Of a DNA stretch of 10,296 bases, positions 8,821 to 10,296 are shown one piece after another. The stretch is from Larix sibirica (taxonomy: Eukaryota > Streptophyta > Pinopsida > Pinales > Pinaceae), in the NCBI GenBank assembly GCA_004151065.3, contig NWUY0303974092.1, positions 18,120-28,415 of the forward strand, read 5' to 3'. The position numbers and the translations under genes are program-made. The notes under the pieces were generated by a model that was not told where the DNA came from, did no database searches, and saw only the letters and a list, made by a program, of their open reading frames with translations. The stretch's first letter is position 1; each line of letters starts with the position of its first letter.

Positions 8821-8974
8821 ATAGATACATAATCGTCCACTTTTTCTAAAGCATGAACCAATGCATCCTTGCACTTATGTGCGTTTTCAAGCAAGGTCAT
8901 GAGTTCATTCTCATTACTAAGACCATTTTTTACTTCTTTCAAAACACCCTATTTTCACTTTCATTTAGTGTCAT

Positions 8975-9748
8975 TGCTTTTAAAACTTTTGGCGTTAGCA
9001 ATAAAATAGTAAATTTACATTTATGAATGGATTTAACACCCAGGGCTTTTAATTAGAAGAAAGATGATATCAATATTTACTTAAATTTTGTACCCCTTTA
9101 CGATACAATAAACATTTGAAGTCCTAAAATTTTATTAAGACACTTTATTAAATAAGTATATTATATAATCTATATAATATGATAAAGTGATGTGTTGTAT
9201 CACCCAAGGCAAAGTACATGAATAAATTTTATATTTCAAATTTTATCATTCCCTGTAATGTTTCTCTACCCATGTCAAATCTTTACTAACCCTAGCATCC
9301 ATAAATTAGGTGATGTGTCTTTGTTTTTCTTATCGACATGTATGTTTACAATGACAGATTATTGTGCTCTCGTTGTTGACAGTTTCAAACGATTTGTGTT
9401 CTAAAGGGCATGGTGCTTCTATAGTTTCTTACAAAAGGAGCGAAAGCTTTGAATCTTTCCTCGCCATGTTGGTCGCATAAGTCGATATCCACAATATGGG
9501 ACCCCACCTCAGCAATACCTTTCAGTTTGTTTAATATTTATTCCAAATTTGATAATCTCATCAAACAACATAAAAGTTGGACAGTGATTATGGTTTTTAA
9601 TGCCAATGCAATGCTATACTTCGATGGAGTAATTATTCAATGCATCCATGGCATGTATTTTAGTTGTTTAAATTGCTTAACTTATAAATTTATTTTAAAA
9701 TACAGACAAATGAGTCATGGATTCCATACAGTAGCACCCCAATTAATA
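8975..9748. other. Tract without recognisable genes
   Basis: This lies upstream of the PDS5-like start on the minus strand. It is AT-rich, and no promoter element can be argued with confidence. A plus-strand frame of 127 codons (9449-9832) has no family motif and runs into the GTGTC cluster, so I do not call it a gene. Confidence 0.5.
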
Positions 9749-9860
9749 GGACACGCACTTTTAGGGCCCTGTGTCTGTATTCAACGTGTCAAGCATGGGA
9801 CACCTATGACACATCTCGAACACGAGTTTTAACGTGTCTTAAAACATAGGAAACGTGTCC
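9749..9860. repeat. Cluster of GTGTC/GACAC motifs in both orientations
   Basis: Seven GTGTC or GACAC pentamers fall within about 110 bases (starting at 9750, 9771, 9786, 9799, 9808, 9834 and 9855), where roughly 0.2 would be expected at random. The outermost form an inverted pair, GGACACG at 9749 and CGTGTCC at 9854. Such dense motifs in both orientations are typical of subterminal regions of plant DNA transposons, where transposase binds. This is inference, as no element border is visible. Confidence 0.4.
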
Positions 9861-10075
9861 TCTTCAAAACAATGCCCGCAGGTTAAAAAAGTCGGCTCTC
9901 TCATTCTTTTTGCTCATTTGTTGAAGGTTGAGAGTTGTTAAGAGTGCATTTTTTTGCAGGTGAAGGGTTAAACAGTGCAAGGAAGGGATTGCAAGTGGAT
10001 TCAAGGCACATTTGGCATTTAGAGGAGTGATTTGTTTACACAATAGCAGGGTTTTTCATTTAGCTCAAGGAAGTG

Positions 10076-10285
10076 ATGGCCCAATCAACAAAGGAAGCTA
10101 GCAAAGGTCAAAAGAAAGGGAGTAATGTCGCTATTGGTGGTCCCTCCCCTCCTAGTTTTTCATTCTTTGCTAGTGGCAATGCTCCAAGTAGGGTTGTTGG
10201 TGCTTCCATGCCCTCATATGACCCTACTACAGCAAAACAGTTCCTTTTGTTGTCAAATATGGCCTCAACTTGTCTCCACATCTAA
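10076..10285 (+). CDS. Possible N-terminal exon of an unrecognised protein, chimeric at its 3' end
   Basis: ATG at 10076 opens MAQSTKEASKGQKKG, then a Ser/Gly/Pro-rich stretch (GGPSPPSFSFFASGN) and SMPSYDPTT. This low-complexity, Lys/Ser-rich opening resembles the disordered N-terminus of many plant proteins, including transposases, but has no diagnostic motif. An acceptor-like TTTTTTTGCAG ends at 9959 upstream, so the leader could be spliced. From 10234 the frame enters the 63-bp repeat, which is antisense PDS5 remnant. The final 17 or so residues and the stop at 10283-10285 are therefore unlikely to belong to the original protein. It may be a transposase start exon or a chance frame. Confidence 0.3.
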   Translation: MAQSTKEASKGQKKGSNVAIGGPSPPSFSFFASGNAPSRVVGASMPSYDPTTAKQFLLLSNMASTCLHI

Positions 10286-10296
10286 CAACCATTTAC
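10234..10296. repeat. 63-bp exact direct repeat, copy 2 (at the window end)
   Basis: This copy is identical to 7280-7342 and stops at the last base of the window, so its true length is unknown. The sequence to its left is unrelated to that left of copy 1. It carries the same damage as the PDS5 remnant, so it is either a recent copy or an artefact of sequence assembly at a contig end. Confidence 0.9.

Larger units (their letters stand above)
7162..8974 (-). pseudogene. PDS5: PDS5-like cohesin-associated protein, N-terminal remnant, interrupted by a transposon
   Basis: PDS5 proteins bind cohesin and regulate sister-chromatid cohesion through HEAT repeats. A likely start ATG is at 8974-8972 (MTLNESENRV). 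After a frameshift near 8945 comes LKEVKNGLSN, ELMTLLENA and VDDYVSMVG. The element follows, then QSASKAMQDG and ALRNLELLTS with a TAG at 7693. Next are NVRVIVVNC (about 7686-7660) and, in another frame, EITRITLEAPCSDDLTKDLF with TAG at 7592. From 7539 to 7345 an open stretch reads NLIIEMFQHFLVS, ASMQMIMSLALDEGKDIS and LLSSLGREN. The last piece is VRCGDKLRPYLTTKGT (from 7332). These follow the order of plant PDS5 N-termini (VEQSP.KSMQDAL, EITRIT.PDAPYSD, LIxEMFQHF, SSMxxIMxL.LEESED, CAxKLKPYLT). Several frameshifts and stops make it a pseudogene. No introns are visible, but the copy keeps the 5' end and loses the 3' end, which is not typical of LINE-made retrocopies. Confidence 0.8.

Noticed and set aside
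9449-9832. 127-codon plus-strand frame
   Set aside because: It has no recognisable domain and its end runs through the GTGTC motif cluster. It is probably a chance frame.

Overview
The window looks like nuclear DNA from a land plant, probably a large-genome seed plant (gymnosperm-like). It is AT-rich, contains introns with GT/AG borders, has long stretches without coding potential, and carries transposon and SINE-like debris. No bacterial, viral or organellar gene is visible. The species call is inference only.

Region 1 (1-682) is non-coding. It opens with an 80-bp tandem repeat and a G/C-rich stretch with a hairpin. Region 2 (683-2557, minus strand) is the one convincing gene: six consecutive exons encoding the C-terminal part of the cohesin loader SCC2 (NIPBL/Nipped-B family). 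All splice borders are GT/AG and all phases match, giving about 415 residues with no internal stop. The 5' exons lie upstream, beyond what I can see. The 3' end is either a TAG at 683-685 or a splice donor at 727 leading to exons outside the window.

Region 3 (2558-7161) is a long non-coding tract, which may be a long SCC2 intron or upstream flank. It holds a 29-bp-offset short repeat, a 63-bp-period tandem duplication (5598-5714) and a tRNA-derived SINE-like body (about 6620-6910).

Region 4 (about 7162-8974, minus strand) is a broken copy of the N-terminal part of PDS5, another cohesin-associated HEAT-repeat protein. It has frameshifts and stops and no visible introns. A 1,046-bp transposon-like element (7767-8812) sits inside it, with terminal inverted repeats CTATGTCACA and an exact 8-bp target-site duplication GTCCCACC. 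Removing the element and one duplication rejoins the PDS5 reading frame, which independently supports both calls.

Region 5 (8975-10296) is mostly unrecognised. It has a cluster of GTGTC/GACAC motifs near 9750-9860, then a possible N-terminal exon from ATG 10076. The last 63 bases (10234-10296) are an exact copy of 7280-7342, from inside the PDS5 remnant, and they run to the window edge. This is either a recent duplication or an assembly-end artefact.

Nothing here forms a new multi-gene system. The points of interest are the transposon-interrupted PDS5 relic near, or inside, an SCC2 gene, and the exact repeat at the window end.
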